Positions 33,512 to 42,908 of a stretch of DNA of 64,000 nt are shown piece after piece. Within the stretch, counting starts at the first letter, position 1. Each line of letters starts with the position of its first letter. The position numbers and the translations under genes were made by a program. Origin of the DNA: Cytobacillus oceanisediminis (GTDB lineage: Bacteria; Bacillota; Bacilli; Bacillales; Cytobacillaceae); assembly GCF_003182355.1 (NCBI RefSeq), contig NZ_QGTW01000001.1:124001-188000 (forward strand), in the 5' to 3' direction. Below the pieces are notes generated by a model. It was not told the origin of the DNA. It did not search any database and saw only the letters and a list, made by a program, of their open reading frames with translations.

Positions 33512-33989
33512 GATGGTACGAATGTATAGTGATCTACCTCGCTAAAGTACTGTGTTAAATTTAATTATTAGTTTTATATAAATATATGGTTGAATATTTT
33601 TATCATGCCATTCGGTCCCTTTTGCAAAGACCGAGGTTTTATTTATTGAAACAGCTGATTGGCAAATTCCTAAGGATGTAGGCAGAGACATACCGTTTTA
33701 CTATTTTCCTGACTAAAAGACGAACAACCCGACTGGTTGTTCGTCTTTTGTTTTTTCCTTATATATAGTGGTATGTTTGTCCATTGCAGAATGTGCTTGC
33801 CTTACATATAATGCAATAAAATTATGCAGAGAAAAGTAGAAAACGTTAAAAATTTTAATCGGCTCCAGAAAATATCTTGGGATGGCTGGAGTTGCGCTGT
33901 ATAGCTCAATTAAACCAAGGTATGAGAATCAGAGAAATAATATAAATCTTTTTTTTACAAGAAATCATAAAGAAATTCGGTGATTAATA
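33512..33989. other. Intergenic region with a possible gene remnant
   Basis: Nothing intact is seen. A short plus-strand frame ending at 33716 reads VLFIETADWQIPKDVGRDIP and looks like the C-terminal tip of a lost protein. A terminator follows at 33715. Confidence 0.4.
33715..33756 (+). terminator. Strong terminator
   Basis: AAAAGACGAACAACC pairs with GGTTGTTCGTCTTTT and a T-rich tail follows. No intact gene lies immediately upstream; the remnant frame ends here. Confidence 0.88.
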
Positions 33990-35198
33990 GTGAAAATACT
34001 GTTAGCTACTTTTTGGGCTATACCTGGACGAGGAGGAGTATGGCCTTTAATGAACTCTATCAAAGAAAAATTAGAATCTTTGGGACATGAAGTGGATATT
34101 TTAGGGAAATTACATGGTGGATTAGGGTATCAAATTATTAATAAAAATTGGGTTGTTAAAAATAAGCAGCTTCTTCCCATACTAAATAATCCGTTAAATA
34201 AAAATAATGTTCCTCAATTTAATGCACATCAAAGGAATCGATACTGTATGGAGCTTGCTGCAACTTATTTTGGTCTGGAGCAATATGACATTATTCATAC
34301 ACACGATGTGATATCCACAAGGTGTTTAAGCCGGGTAAAACCAAAAAAGACCCCGTTAATCACGAGTATTCACGGAGCATTAGCAAGAGAGAGCACTCAC
34401 TCCTATAAAACTCCAAATCCAAATGCTGTGATTCAACAAATTAAGAAAACTCAACATGGGAGATATTACTGGACATTAGAAAAACTAGGCCTTAATTCTG
34501 CAGATCTAATTCATACTTCCTCTTATTGGATGAGAAATCTCTTAATCAAGGATTATAGTGTTTCTGATAATGGAATAGTATCTTTTCAATATGGAATAGA
34601 TATAGAGAAATTTTTAGCAAAAATGAATAATAAAACTGGAATTAATAAGCCATTAGACAGGAAAGTGATTCTTTATACTGGGAGACTTGTACAAATAAAA
34701 GGGATAAACTTTCTGATACATGCCCTTTCGCAGCTAAAACGGGTTCGGAATGATTGGGTTTGCTGGATTGTTGGTGAAGGAAGAATGAAAAATGAACTGC
34801 AGCAACTTTCTGCTCAATTAGGTCTAAATAGATATGTAAAATTTTTAGGAGCGCGGGATGACGTCCCGGCTCTTTTGAAACTGGCAGATATATTTGTGCT
34901 TCCAAGTTTACAAGATAATATGCCATTATCCATAATAGAAGCTCAACTTGCTGGCAAAGCTATAGTCACAAGCAATGCTGGTGGCATACCAGAGATGGTG
35001 AATCACGGAGTAACTGGATTGATTGCTCCCGCTGGCCGAAGTATACCATTGTATAAACATATTAAAACTCTAATAGAGAATGATTCATTTAGAAATGGAA
35101 TTTCCTCAAACACAAAAGAATGGGCTATGCAGCACTGGTCTATAGATTTAATGATTGACCGGATATTAACCATTTATAAGCAGATGTTATTTAAATAG
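33990..35198 (+). CDS. Glycosyltransferase family 4 protein
   Basis: The 402-residue GT-B enzyme starts at GTG 33990 with weak CGGTGA. It shows the Gly-rich first loop FWAIPGRGGVWPLMNSI, the acceptor-side helix, VILYTGRLVQIKGINFLIHA, and the donor-site motif SIIEAQLAGKAIVTSNAGGI with the family's E-x7-E acid pair in the region DIFVLPSLQDNMPLSIIEAQ. It is a paralog of the gene at 35510, with long shared segments. It probably adds a sugar from a nucleotide-sugar donor to the surface glycan on the cytoplasmic side. Donor specificity is not predictable. Confidence 0.9.
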   Translation: MKILLATFWAIPGRGGVWPLMNSIKEKLESLGHEVDILGKLHGGLGYQIINKNWVVKNKQLLPILNNPLNKNNVPQFNAHQRNRYCMELAATYFGLEQYDIIHTHDVISTRCLSRVKPKKTPLITSIHGALARESTHSYKTPNPNAVIQQIKKTQHGRYYWTLEKLGLNSADLIHTSSYWMRNLLIKDYSVSDNGIVSFQYGIDIEKFLAKMNNKTGINKPLDRKVILYTGRLVQIKGINFLIHALSQLKRVRNDWVCWIVGEGRMKNELQQLSAQLGLNRYVKFLGARDDVPALLKLADIFVLPSLQDNMPLSIIEAQLAGKAIVTSNAGGIPEMVNHGVTGLIAPAGRSIPLYKHIKTLIENDSFRNGISSNTKEWAMQHWSIDLMIDRILTIYKQMLFK

Positions 35199-35509
35199 CT
35201 CATTTAGTTATTAAAAAATAGGACATTGTCCATTTCAAACTTCCTTGCTGTCTCATAAACTAATATAGCATATAAAATAGATGTGAAAACGTAAAATTTT
35301 ACAGTCAACTGTTTGGAGTCACCCTATTATCGGGGAACAGCACTGCATGGGAATTTTCACTAATTCGACATGGAAGCTCAAATAGGCGGCAAAGATTTTG
35401 TGGTGACAGATGCAGGCTGGGTGACGGAAATTGTTAACGGTTCTAGTAATAACGAGCAGAAACAGCCATTCCTGAAGGCTACAATATTTTAGTTAAAGAG
35501 GGATGTACA
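35199..35509. other. Intergenic region with a gene remnant
   Basis: No intact gene is seen. A fragment around 35371-35490 reads EAQIGGKDFVVTDAGWVTEI and looks like a broken protein. Its source is not recognised. Confidence 0.4.
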
Positions 35510-36625
35510 ATGAAAATATTAATCACCTCCATAACCTATCCAGGTATGATTGGAGTTTCGACTTATATTAAACAATTGATTAAAGGTTTAAAAGATAAGG
35601 GACATCATGTTGATCTTTTTTCCCATAACCCTTTTTTACAAAAGCGTGGTATGAAAAATAAAAATACGAATACAATTACCCAAATTGCCAATTATCAAGC
35701 TGCTGCCGCCCGTTTGCCATTAGGAAATTATGACCTGATCCATTCACAAGGTATTATTCCAACTTTGGCTATTTCAAGGATAAAGCCAAAACATATTCCT
35801 TTAGTTATTTCCCTCCATGGGGCATTAGCGTTTAATCAGCTTTTCAATGGAGTAAATAAGAGAAATACACCTTTGTGGAAACAGAGCCTGAGAGTTGAAT
35901 CCAGCGCTGTTTCAGCCAGTGACATTTGTATCGTTGGGTCTCAGTGGTTGAAAAATATATTATTAAACGAATACAAAGTCCCCCAAAGTCAACAGTTTGC
36001 CATTGTTCCTTACGGGATGAATATCGAGGAATTTTCACAAAAAATGCAAATGCCAGCTTCAATACCTAAACCAGCCAATAAATATGTCCTCTCCTGCACT
36101 GCCCGTCTAGTTCCCTTAAAAGGACATCGATACCTTTTGAACTCTCTTGTAAAATTAAAGCTTCACCGTAAAGACTGGGTTTGTTGGATGATTGGAGAAG
36201 GACCGCTTCGTAAACAGCTGGAACAACAGGCTGCCAGATTAGGGTTGAGAGGATTTGTTAAATTTCTTGGAAATCAAACAAATGTTGCATCGTTATTAAA
36301 ATCTACTGACTTATTTGTCTTTCCAAGTGTATATGAAAATTTCCCTTATGCTGTTATGGAAGCGCAAAGCGCAGGTATTCCGCTTGTGGTGACTAATGTG
36401 GGAGGAATACCGGAAATGGTTACACATGGACAAACCGGTCTGGTTTCCCCCTTGAAAAACAGCGATTCTTTATTTCAAAACATTAAAATTTTACTGGAAA
36501 ATGCTCAGCTCCGGGAGTCATTAGCAATTAACGCAAAAAACTGGGCAATGGTAAATTTGTCTATAGATACTATGATAAATAATACAGTTGCTGTCTACAA
36601 CAAAGCTATAGAAATGAAAAAATAA
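35510..36625 (+). CDS. Glycosyltransferase family 4 protein (paralog of 33990)
   Basis: The 371-residue GT-B enzyme has TSITYPGMIGVSTYIKQLIK at the N-terminus, SLHGALAFNQLFNGV in the first half, and the donor-site features VLSCTARLVPLKGHRYLL and DLFVFPSVYENFPYAVMEAQ with SAGIPLVVTNVGGIPEM. It matches its upstream neighbour in the same places, so the two come from a duplication. AAAGAGGGATG precedes the start. The sugar used is unknown. Confidence 0.9.
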   Translation: MKILITSITYPGMIGVSTYIKQLIKGLKDKGHHVDLFSHNPFLQKRGMKNKNTNTITQIANYQAAAARLPLGNYDLIHSQGIIPTLAISRIKPKHIPLVISLHGALAFNQLFNGVNKRNTPLWKQSLRVESSAVSASDICIVGSQWLKNILLNEYKVPQSQQFAIVPYGMNIEEFSQKMQMPASIPKPANKYVLSCTARLVPLKGHRYLLNSLVKLKLHRKDWVCWMIGEGPLRKQLEQQAARLGLRGFVKFLGNQTNVASLLKSTDLFVFPSVYENFPYAVMEAQSAGIPLVVTNVGGIPEMVTHGQTGLVSPLKNSDSLFQNIKILLENAQLRESLAINAKNWAMVNLSIDTMINNTVAVYNKAIEMKK

Positions 36626-36666
36626 AGTGCAAAACGACTCTTTGTTTGCCGCTTTTGCACTTCCGC
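36625..36666 (+). terminator. Terminator of the second GT4 gene
   Basis: AAGTGCAAAA pairs with TTTTGCACTT around an 18-base loop, right at the stop. Confidence 0.7.
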
Positions 36667-36857
36667 TTTTAACATGACCATGCCGACACAATTCTTTATA
36701 TTGGAACACATTTTTCATTATTCGTCTTTTTAGATTATCAGAAGGACTTTTAAATCCAGAAATTTTGCCCGTCAAAACTCCAAGTCCTGAAAAATTGTAT
36801 AAGCAACAGCTGAAGCACTTTGTCTAAACTAGAAAGTGAAAGTCGAGTCACTCTATG

Positions 36858-36892
36858 TAAAAAACACCATTCAGTTCGATGGTGTTTTCATT
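36858..36892. terminator. Bidirectional terminator between convergent genes
   Basis: AAAACACCAT pairs with ATGGTGTTTT, with A and T tracts on the two sides. It ends the minus-strand operon whose last gene stops at 36969. Confidence 0.82.
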
Positions 36893-36968
36893 CTTTTTAT
36901 CAAAACGATTTTTGGTTTCTTAGATACTCCAGTCGACAATATACTCGATTGTTAGTGTTGAACATTGT

Positions 36969-37745
36969 TTATATTATTAAAGAATCTTCTTCAAAGCCAT
37001 AAACCGAAAAATCTTTGGAAAATACTTCCCTCACCAGTTCCTTCGTTTGTTTATTATAAAAGCTCTTATAAGTTGGGAATCCATCTGCACATTTTTTCAC
37101 ATTTAAAACCTCCTCAGCGAAATTTCCTTTTTTGACCATTTTTCCTGAAAAATGATGTGAAGACCTTGAAATTTGAGAAAGAGGAGCTGTTAACAAACCA
37201 TACTTATTTTCGATTTCTTGAATATGGTTATTAAAGTTTTCGAGCTTAATATAATTCTTGATAAACCGTTCTTCACCCTCTATATATTGCGGCGCAAGGT
37301 GTCGATCCATTCTATTTATAGAGTCTCCTAAATTCTTAAGATATAATAAATACTGTTTAAATGATAAACCTTTATCCACATCAGAATTGAATTTAGAAAT
37401 AAGCCATTGGAAGCTAATTGTATCTAAATAGGAACTAACTGCTCTTCTGTATGGATTACGAACAAGTTTAAAAGTATCTTTTGTTCCTTTTAAAAGATTT
37501 GTCTTTAATTCTTGGGTATAATAAGGTTCTTTTCGATATTCATTTACTCTATAACCATGAACGAGCTGCGCTGATTTCTGATTTATTTTTCCTAGTAGTC
37601 CAATTTGAAAAAAAAACCATTTATTTAGTGTTGTGCAGCCACTTTTTGGCGTCCAAAAAAGGATGATTGGAAGATCTTTGTTGTAAAGAGGGAAATAAGG
37701 GGTATTTAACAATTTATCTAATATGGGTTTATTGTCTCCAAGCAA
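36969..37745 (-). CDS. Carbohydrate sulfotransferase (Sulfotransfer_2-like)
   Basis: About 258 residues. The PAPS-binding motifs of the carbohydrate sulfotransferase family are visible: the 5' loop FWTPKSGCTTLNKWFFFQIG near residue 33, and the 3' motif FKLVRNPYRRAVSSYLDTIS near residue 95, with SFKQYLLYLKN and RHLAPQYIEG following. I prefer the TTG at 37745 because GAGGTG lies 6 bases upstream; GTG 37754 is also possible. It is the last gene of an operon that makes a modified deoxyhexosamine. Its close paralog is at 45139, and a broken one is at 50970-51753. The target is probably that sugar's hydroxyl. Confidence 0.88.
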   Translation of the reverse strand: MLGDNKPILDKLLNTPYFPLYNKDLPIILFWTPKSGCTTLNKWFFFQIGLLGKINQKSAQLVHGYRVNEYRKEPYYTQELKTNLLKGTKDTFKLVRNPYRRAVSSYLDTISFQWLISKFNSDVDKGLSFKQYLLYLKNLGDSINRMDRHLAPQYIEGEERFIKNYIKLENFNNHIQEIENKYGLLTAPLSQISRSSHHFSGKMVKKGNFAEEVLNVKKCADGFPTYKSFYNKQTKELVREVFSKDFSVYGFEEDSLII

Positions 37746-37829
37746 ATTTAACACCTCAATCTTGGCAAATTAACACCTATTGTTTGAAAAGCTAGTCAAA
37801 TATACGATACGATCATTATTATAATTATG

Positions 37830-38624
37830 TCACCATTGCTCATCAGTAAATAAAAACATTCCATGCTGATTTAATTTTAATACTGAATCCTTAGTTACGA
37901 GGTTGCCGCGATAATCATAAATATATTTGTAAAAATCCAGGTGTTTCAATAAATTTCTTGTTAACATTTCCTTGTTGAGTGATTTTAAATCTATTCTAGA
38001 ATTATTATTGGTTTTGGATCTTAATTGTATTGCTTCTTGCAAAAAAGGAGGATGAAGAGACAAAAGCAATGTTGGTCTGTTTTTTTGCAAATATTTAGTA
38101 ATCGAAGGAATGATGAAGTATTCCCCTCCCTCAATATCCATTTTAATGAAATTAATATCTTTCATATTATAATTTTTTGTCAGTTCTTCTATGGAAGTCG
38201 CCCTGACAGTACAGTAATCCTTTTCTGACCTTGTAGGAATAACACTTGACGAAGAATCTCCCAGTTCACTTCTCTTAAACAATTTTATCAATCCTGGCTT
38301 TTCCTCCATCGCAGCCTTTATACACGTTATTTTTGAGACGAAGCCGGGATTTATTTTAATATTATTAATCAATTCCTTATATGCTACAGGATCGGGTTCC
38401 AAAGCGTATACATGCTTGGCAATTTGGGCTCCGTACAAAACAGTAGGGCCGATCCAAGCACCAATATCAAGATAAGAGTGTTTATTACTAAGAAACCTCT
38501 GAAAAATCCTAAAGGTTTCAGTTTCCCAATTGGGAAATTTATTCCAGAACCCTTGATAAAATGGAGTGGCATTGACTTTAAAATTAGCACCTCTCACCCG
38601 AATAATCATGATATTTCTCTCCAT
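37830..38624 (-). CDS. FkbM family methyltransferase
   Basis: The 264-residue SAM-dependent methyltransferase has the family motifs: HSYLDIGAWIGPTVLYGAQI (SAM loop), HVYALEPDPVAYKELINNIK (motif II), INFIKMDIEGGEYFIIPSIT and LLSLHPPFLQE. FkbM enzymes O-methylate sugars or polyketides. ATG 38624 follows GGGGGTC. It lies between an NAD-dependent epimerase and a sulfotransferase in one minus-strand operon, so the likely substrate is a sugar of the same glycan. Confidence 0.88.
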   Translation of the reverse strand: MERNIMIIRVRGANFKVNATPFYQGFWNKFPNWETETFRIFQRFLSNKHSYLDIGAWIGPTVLYGAQIAKHVYALEPDPVAYKELINNIKINPGFVSKITCIKAAMEEKPGLIKLFKRSELGDSSSSVIPTRSEKDYCTVRATSIEELTKNYNMKDINFIKMDIEGGEYFIIPSITKYLQKNRPTLLLSLHPPFLQEAIQLRSKTNNNSRIDLKSLNKEMLTRNLLKHLDFYKYIYDYRGNLVTKDSVLKLNQHGMFLFTDEQW

Positions 38625-38680
38625 TCATTCCGACCCCCTTTTTGTCTAACATTATTTTTTAAAGTTCCTATCGAAGATAT

Positions 38681-39583
38681 TTATTCTTTTATCCTACGAT
38701 AATAATCAAGGATATCTTTTAATGATGATTCCAAAGAGAAAGCCGGTTTCCATCCTAATTTCATGAGTTCTGCTGACTGTGTATCAACCGGCCGCTCGAT
38801 ACTCTGATTAGAAATTGATCTTACCTCAAATTCAACAGTTGATATTGATTTCAAAAAATTTAAGATTTCCCCTAGTGAACGTGATTTTCCAGAAGAGATA
38901 TTATAAGTCTTTCCAGGCTCTCCATTCATTAGAAGAGTTTCATAGGCACTCACCGCATCTCTTACATCGATAAAATCACGCCGGGCATTAAGATTATTCA
39001 CCTCAAGAACTTTTTCTGCCTTGTTTTTTTCCATTGCTGCTATGTTTTGTGAAAATATTGAACAAACACCGTTTGAAAAGCCAGGTCCTATTAAATTTGA
39101 TGGTTTGGCAACCACAATAGACATTTTATACAAAACGCCCCATGATTGGGCAATAAGTGTTTGAATGGTTTTGCTCAAACTGTAGGGGTGAGTAAGTTCA
39201 GATAGATTTGCTGGGTTAAATTGAAGGGCTGAACCGGCAATGATGATTTTGCAGGATGGCTGTTCCTGACGCAAGGCGTCAATTAAATAGGCGGTGGAAA
39301 TAGCGTTTGTTTCTAGAGCAGAAACAGGATCCATCCATGATTGCCCAACATGATTTTGTCCAGCTAAGTGAAGAACATATTGGGGATTTACTTTTTTTAC
39401 CAGTCCGTTAACTTCTTCTTTATTTGTTAGATCGCAATATTCTATCTTAAGCTCATTTTGAATAAAATGGTTTTTTCTTATAACTGCGGTCACATCAAAC
39501 CCTGCATTTAAGAAATGGCTGCATGCATGCTGACCTGTAAATCCACTTGCCCCTGTTATCAACAGTTTAGGCTTTTTATTCAT
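38681..39583 (-). CDS. NAD(P)-dependent epimerase/dehydratase (GDP-4-keto-6-deoxymannose reductase-like)
   Basis: About 300 residues, short-chain dehydrogenase fold. LLITGASGFTGQHACSHFLN is the nucleotide loop, then VLHLAGQNHVGQSWMDPVSA, and the catalytic Tyr-Lys in HPYSLSKTIQTLIAQSW. It resembles RMD-type reductases. ATG 39583 overlaps the previous stop as ATGA and has GAGGAAC in front; TTG 39598 is an alternative. It is the fourth gene of the operon that starts at 42487, so it probably acts on an intermediate of the same sugar or on a second deoxyhexose. Confidence 0.85.
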   Translation of the reverse strand: MNKKPKLLITGASGFTGQHACSHFLNAGFDVTAVIRKNHFIQNELKIEYCDLTNKEEVNGLVKKVNPQYVLHLAGQNHVGQSWMDPVSALETNAISTAYLIDALRQEQPSCKIIIAGSALQFNPANLSELTHPYSLSKTIQTLIAQSWGVLYKMSIVVAKPSNLIGPGFSNGVCSIFSQNIAAMEKNKAEKVLEVNNLNARRDFIDVRDAVSAYETLLMNGEPGKTYNISSGKSRSLGEILNFLKSISTVEFEVRSISNQSIERPVDTQSAELMKLGWKPAFSLESSLKDILDYYRRIKE

Positions 39584-40407
39584 CTGTTCCTCATCCAATC
39601 TCTTAAATCCACTAGCATCTGCTCATAAGAAGGAATCGGATAAAGAAAATCTGTTCTTGTGTTTTTTATGGTTCGATCAAGTCTGAATGTATCATCCGGA
39701 ATGATTTCCACATCAGTCTTTTCAAAGGTTTGCTGTATTAATTTTAATAGTGAATACTTTGAAATTTTCTCCTCTGACCCTAAATGATATAACCCAGTAA
39801 CATTAGACATAATCATCGCTTCAGTTGCTTTTGCTAATTCAAGTGTTGTAACACCATTCCATAAGACTTTTTTATATCCTTTTATTTCACCCGCTTGCTT
39901 CATGAACCATAAAAATAAGCCAATCCCATCCTCTTTCAATTCCGGACCTATTATCGATGTGCGGATGGTCAAATGATTGTCGCTTATTATTTCCCCAAGT
40001 CTTTTAGACTGGGCATAAACGGATGTACCATCTGGGATATCATTTTCTGTATAATCGCCTTTTTTTCCAGAAAAAACACAGTCTGTACTAATGTGAATTA
40101 ATTTCCCTTTTTGTCTCTCAATTAATTTAGCTAATTGATGGGGCAATAAACTGTTTACTTGGAAGGCCAATAAGGGGTTATCACTTGCATAATGATTTAA
40201 AATACCGACACTGTTAATGATGATATCAGGTTTAATTTTTTCAACTATTTCTTCGACTTTTGTAAAATCGCTTACATCCAAATATATCCCATTTTTATCA
40301 TTAGGATCCCTTGATGTATAGAGAACTTCATACTGTGGTTTTTGTCTGAAATAAGCTGCCATGACATGCCCGGCCATCCCTTTTCCTCCAAGGATTAATA
40401 GCTTCAT
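39580..40407 (-). CDS. RmlD-like sugar-nucleotide 4-reductase (WbvR-like)
   Basis: The 275-residue SDR has KLLILGGKGMAGHVMAAYF at the start, IIINSVGILNHYASDNPLLA, ISTDCVFSGKKGDYTEND, and the catalytic YAQSKRLGE. It is placed between a WbjB/FnlA-type dehydratase and an RMD-like reductase, with its ATG directly following the stop at 40408. Its short length (no C-terminal cupin domain as in CapF/WbjC) fits WbvR, which makes UDP-L-rhamnosamine derivatives, rather than the FucNAc pathway. The pathway assignment is inference. Confidence 0.82.
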   Translation of the reverse strand: MKLLILGGKGMAGHVMAAYFRQKPQYEVLYTSRDPNDKNGIYLDVSDFTKVEEIVEKIKPDIIINSVGILNHYASDNPLLAFQVNSLLPHQLAKLIERQKGKLIHISTDCVFSGKKGDYTENDIPDGTSVYAQSKRLGEIISDNHLTIRTSIIGPELKEDGIGLFLWFMKQAGEIKGYKKVLWNGVTTLELAKATEAMIMSNVTGLYHLGSEEKISKYSLLKLIQQTFEKTDVEIIPDDTFRLDRTIKNTRTDFLYPIPSYEQMLVDLRDWMRNR

Positions 40408-41394
40408 TTAAATAAACCTGCCTTTCATAAGCATTTCCTTAATCTCCTCTTTACTCATTAATCCATTACTTGAGTTATAATTTTCTAGATTCACGGGTTT
40501 ATAGTTAGCATAATGTTCCTTTAATCCTTTGATGTGGATAGCTGGCAAGATTACAAAATATTCATCATCATATGCGACTGTCATTGTGCTTTCGTACCCA
40601 GAAAGCAATAATTCGTGAATTTTTTCTCCAGGTCGGATACCCAATATTTCAATCTCAACATTCTTTATATTTGATGCCTCAATCAGTACCTGAGCTAAGT
40701 CTAAGATCTTGCATGTAGGCATTTTCATTACAAAGATTTCTCCACCGAAGCTTTCGAAGGTTGCCTTAAATACTAGTTTAATTGCATCCTGGACAGTTAA
40801 GAAAAACCGAGTCATGTTTAAATCGGTTATTCCGACCTTTTGCTTCTCCTGAATCGCCCTTTTAAATACGTGTATGACACTTCCATTAGTTCCTAATACA
40901 TTGCCTCCTCGGATACAAACAAACCTTGTTTTTGTCTTTAATGTGTTAGCATGAATAATCAGCCTCTCCCCCATTGCTTTTGATAATCCATAGAAATTGG
41001 AAGGGTCTGAGGCTTTGTCTGTAGAAATATAAATAACTTTATGAACTTTGCAGGCTATTGCTGCATCTATCACATTCTGCGTCCCAATAACATTCGTTTT
41101 CAATGCTTCAATTGGCTGGTCCTCACATACCGGAACATGCTTTAAAGCGGCAAGATGAAAAATATAGTCTACATCCTGGCATGCTTCGGTTATCGACTCT
41201 TTTTCTTTAATATCTCCGATAATAAATTGCAATTTTGAATGATGGTCAAATTCTTGTTTCATAGCAAATTGATTTGACTCATTTCTTGAAAAAATACGTA
41301 TTTCTTTCGGGTTGTGTGTTAATAACTGCCTGACCAATTCATGTCCCCATGAACCTGTACCACCTGTCACTAAAATTATTTGATTTTCAAACAA
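40408..41394 (-). CDS. UDP-GlcNAc 4,6-dehydratase/5-epimerase-like (FnlA/CapE/WbjB)
   Basis: The 328-residue SDR has ILVTGGTGSWGHELVRQLLT, FHLAALKHVPVCEDQPIEAL and YGLSKAMGERLI, with LGIRPGEKIHELLLSGYEST and DEYFVILPAIHI near the end, all typical of polysaccharide biosynthesis dehydratases. The start is TTG 41394, which overlaps the end of the upstream gene by 8 bases. It would convert UDP-GlcNAc into a 4-keto-6-deoxy intermediate, the first step to UDP-L-FucNAc, L-RhaNAc or L-QuiNAc. Confidence 0.88.
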   Translation of the reverse strand: MFENQIILVTGGTGSWGHELVRQLLTHNPKEIRIFSRNESNQFAMKQEFDHHSKLQFIIGDIKEKESITEACQDVDYIFHLAALKHVPVCEDQPIEALKTNVIGTQNVIDAAIACKVHKVIYISTDKASDPSNFYGLSKAMGERLIIHANTLKTKTRFVCIRGGNVLGTNGSVIHVFKRAIQEKQKVGITDLNMTRFFLTVQDAIKLVFKATFESFGGEIFVMKMPTCKILDLAQVLIEASNIKNVEIEILGIRPGEKIHELLLSGYESTMTVAYDDEYFVILPAIHIKGLKEHYANYKPVNLENYNSSNGLMSKEEIKEMLMKGRFI

Positions 41395-42487
41395 ATTGTG
41401 TCCCTCCTAGGAGAATTTTAAGCACTTTATCCGAAACGTTTTTATGATCATATCCTTCAGGAAAAGTCCATGTTTTTGGTTGTTTTACCATAACATGAAC
41501 ACAATTGACTATTTGGCTGGAATCTATTCCTGATAACATATTGCTTCCACACTCAATTGTTTCAGGTCTTTCCGTAGTTTTACGAATCGTCACGGTCGGT
41601 ACGTGAAATAAACAACACTCCTCCTGGACCGTTCCACTATCAGTCAACACACACATAGCATTTTTTTCAAGCTTGACGAAATCGAAAAAACCAAATGGTT
41701 CATGAAACTCGACTAAAGAATGAACCTCCACGGCTGAGCTTCTTTCCAGCTGGGATTTTGTCCGGGGATGAATGCTGCAAATTACTCTTTTTTGATAGGC
41801 TTTAGCAACCATATTAATTCCCTTCATAATTTCCAAAAGACGATTCTTGTGGTCAACATTTTCAGCACGGTGGGTTGTGACTAAAAAGTAGTCGTCTTTT
41901 TTCAAGCTCAGTTTTTCTAGAATATTACTTTCTTCAATTTGCTCCTTAAAATTCTCCAATACCTCGTAAATTGGATTGCCTGATATAATAATCCGGTTTC
42001 TCGGTATCCCTTCCTTGACCAAATTTTCCCGGCTTTGTGGAGTATATGGCAGATTAATACTTGAAATTGCATCAATCACACGCCGGTTTTTTTCTTCAGG
42101 TACCTCAAGATCAAAACAACGATTCCCAGCTTCCATATGAAATACAGGAATCCCCATTCTTTCAGCTAAAATGGCGCTTAATCCACTGTTTGTATCCCCT
42201 AGCACCAAAACTTTATCAGGTTTTTCCTTTATAAAAATGGTCTCTAGTTTTTCATACATGGTTGACAATTGCATTCCAAGTGATTGATGAAGTTCAGATA
42301 ATATATAATCTGGTTTTCTAATTCCTAATTGCTGAAAAAATACGTCACTTAATGAAGAGGTAAAATTTTGTCCCGTATGAACTAATACATGCGTATCCGC
42401 AAAAACATCCAATTTTTCAATAATCAAGCTTAATCGTATAATTTCAGGCCGTGTCCCCAAAATGGTCATGATCTTCACTGTTCTCAC
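41387..42487 (-). CDS. UDP-N-acetylglucosamine 2-epimerase family protein (WecB/FnlC-like)
   Basis: The 366-residue GT-B-like epimerase has TILGTRPEIIRLSLIIEKL at the start, VHTGQNFTSSLSDVFFQQL, LVLGDTNSGLSAILAERMGI with the GDTxS motif, FHMEAGNRCFDLEVPEEKNR, and VLTDSGTVQEECCLFHVPTV. In the FnlABC and WbvBRD pathways such enzymes epimerise C2 of the UDP-2-acetamido-deoxyhexose. It is the first gene of the six-gene operon. No strong ribosome binding site was checked beyond the ATG context. Confidence 0.88.
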   Translation of the reverse strand: MRTVKIMTILGTRPEIIRLSLIIEKLDVFADTHVLVHTGQNFTSSLSDVFFQQLGIRKPDYILSELHQSLGMQLSTMYEKLETIFIKEKPDKVLVLGDTNSGLSAILAERMGIPVFHMEAGNRCFDLEVPEEKNRRVIDAISSINLPYTPQSRENLVKEGIPRNRIIISGNPIYEVLENFKEQIEESNILEKLSLKKDDYFLVTTHRAENVDHKNRLLEIMKGINMVAKAYQKRVICSIHPRTKSQLERSSAVEVHSLVEFHEPFGFFDFVKLEKNAMCVLTDSGTVQEECCLFHVPTVTIRKTTERPETIECGSNMLSGIDSSQIVNCVHVMVKQPKTWTFPEGYDHKNVSDKVLKILLGGTQFV

Positions 42488-42908
42488 CCCTATCTTAGAA
42501 ATAAGCCTAACATTCCTATTTTTTAGCTCATCCTTGCTTTTACTTATACATTATGTGTTTAAACAAGCAGCTTTTTCTTCATGGACCCTTAAATTAGGTA
42601 ACCTTTTCACCTCTTATCCTCAATCTTGTGGTTAATAGGACTGTCCTCTTTATAAACTATGTAATTAGGTATTATGTGGACTAGGTTATTTGCCTCAAAC
42701 AAAAAAAATCAGCAATTATCATATGATAACTGCTGAATAGCCTAATAAAATTATTTTTATTAGTATTTTTTCAAGGCTTTATACTAAATTCTTCACTTTT
42801 TTACAAAAAACATCATAGTTTAACTTGAACAAGTTCTTTGGCTAAATAATACTGCTTCAAAAGTGGCCACTGGAAATAGTTCTTTAATTTAACCTAAGGA
42901 GGTGTCAC
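42488..42908. other. Intergenic region between divergent glycan genes
   Basis: This region carries the divergent promoters of the minus-strand sugar operon and the LamG-GT2 gene. It contains one minus-strand terminator hairpin but no gene. Confidence 0.6.
42700..42737 (-). terminator. Orphan minus-strand terminator in a divergent intergenic region
   Basis: On the minus strand TCAGCAGTTATC pairs with GATAATTGCTGA, followed by eight T. No minus-strand gene precedes it, because the neighbouring gene on the right runs on the plus strand. It may end an unseen short RNA. Confidence 0.6.
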
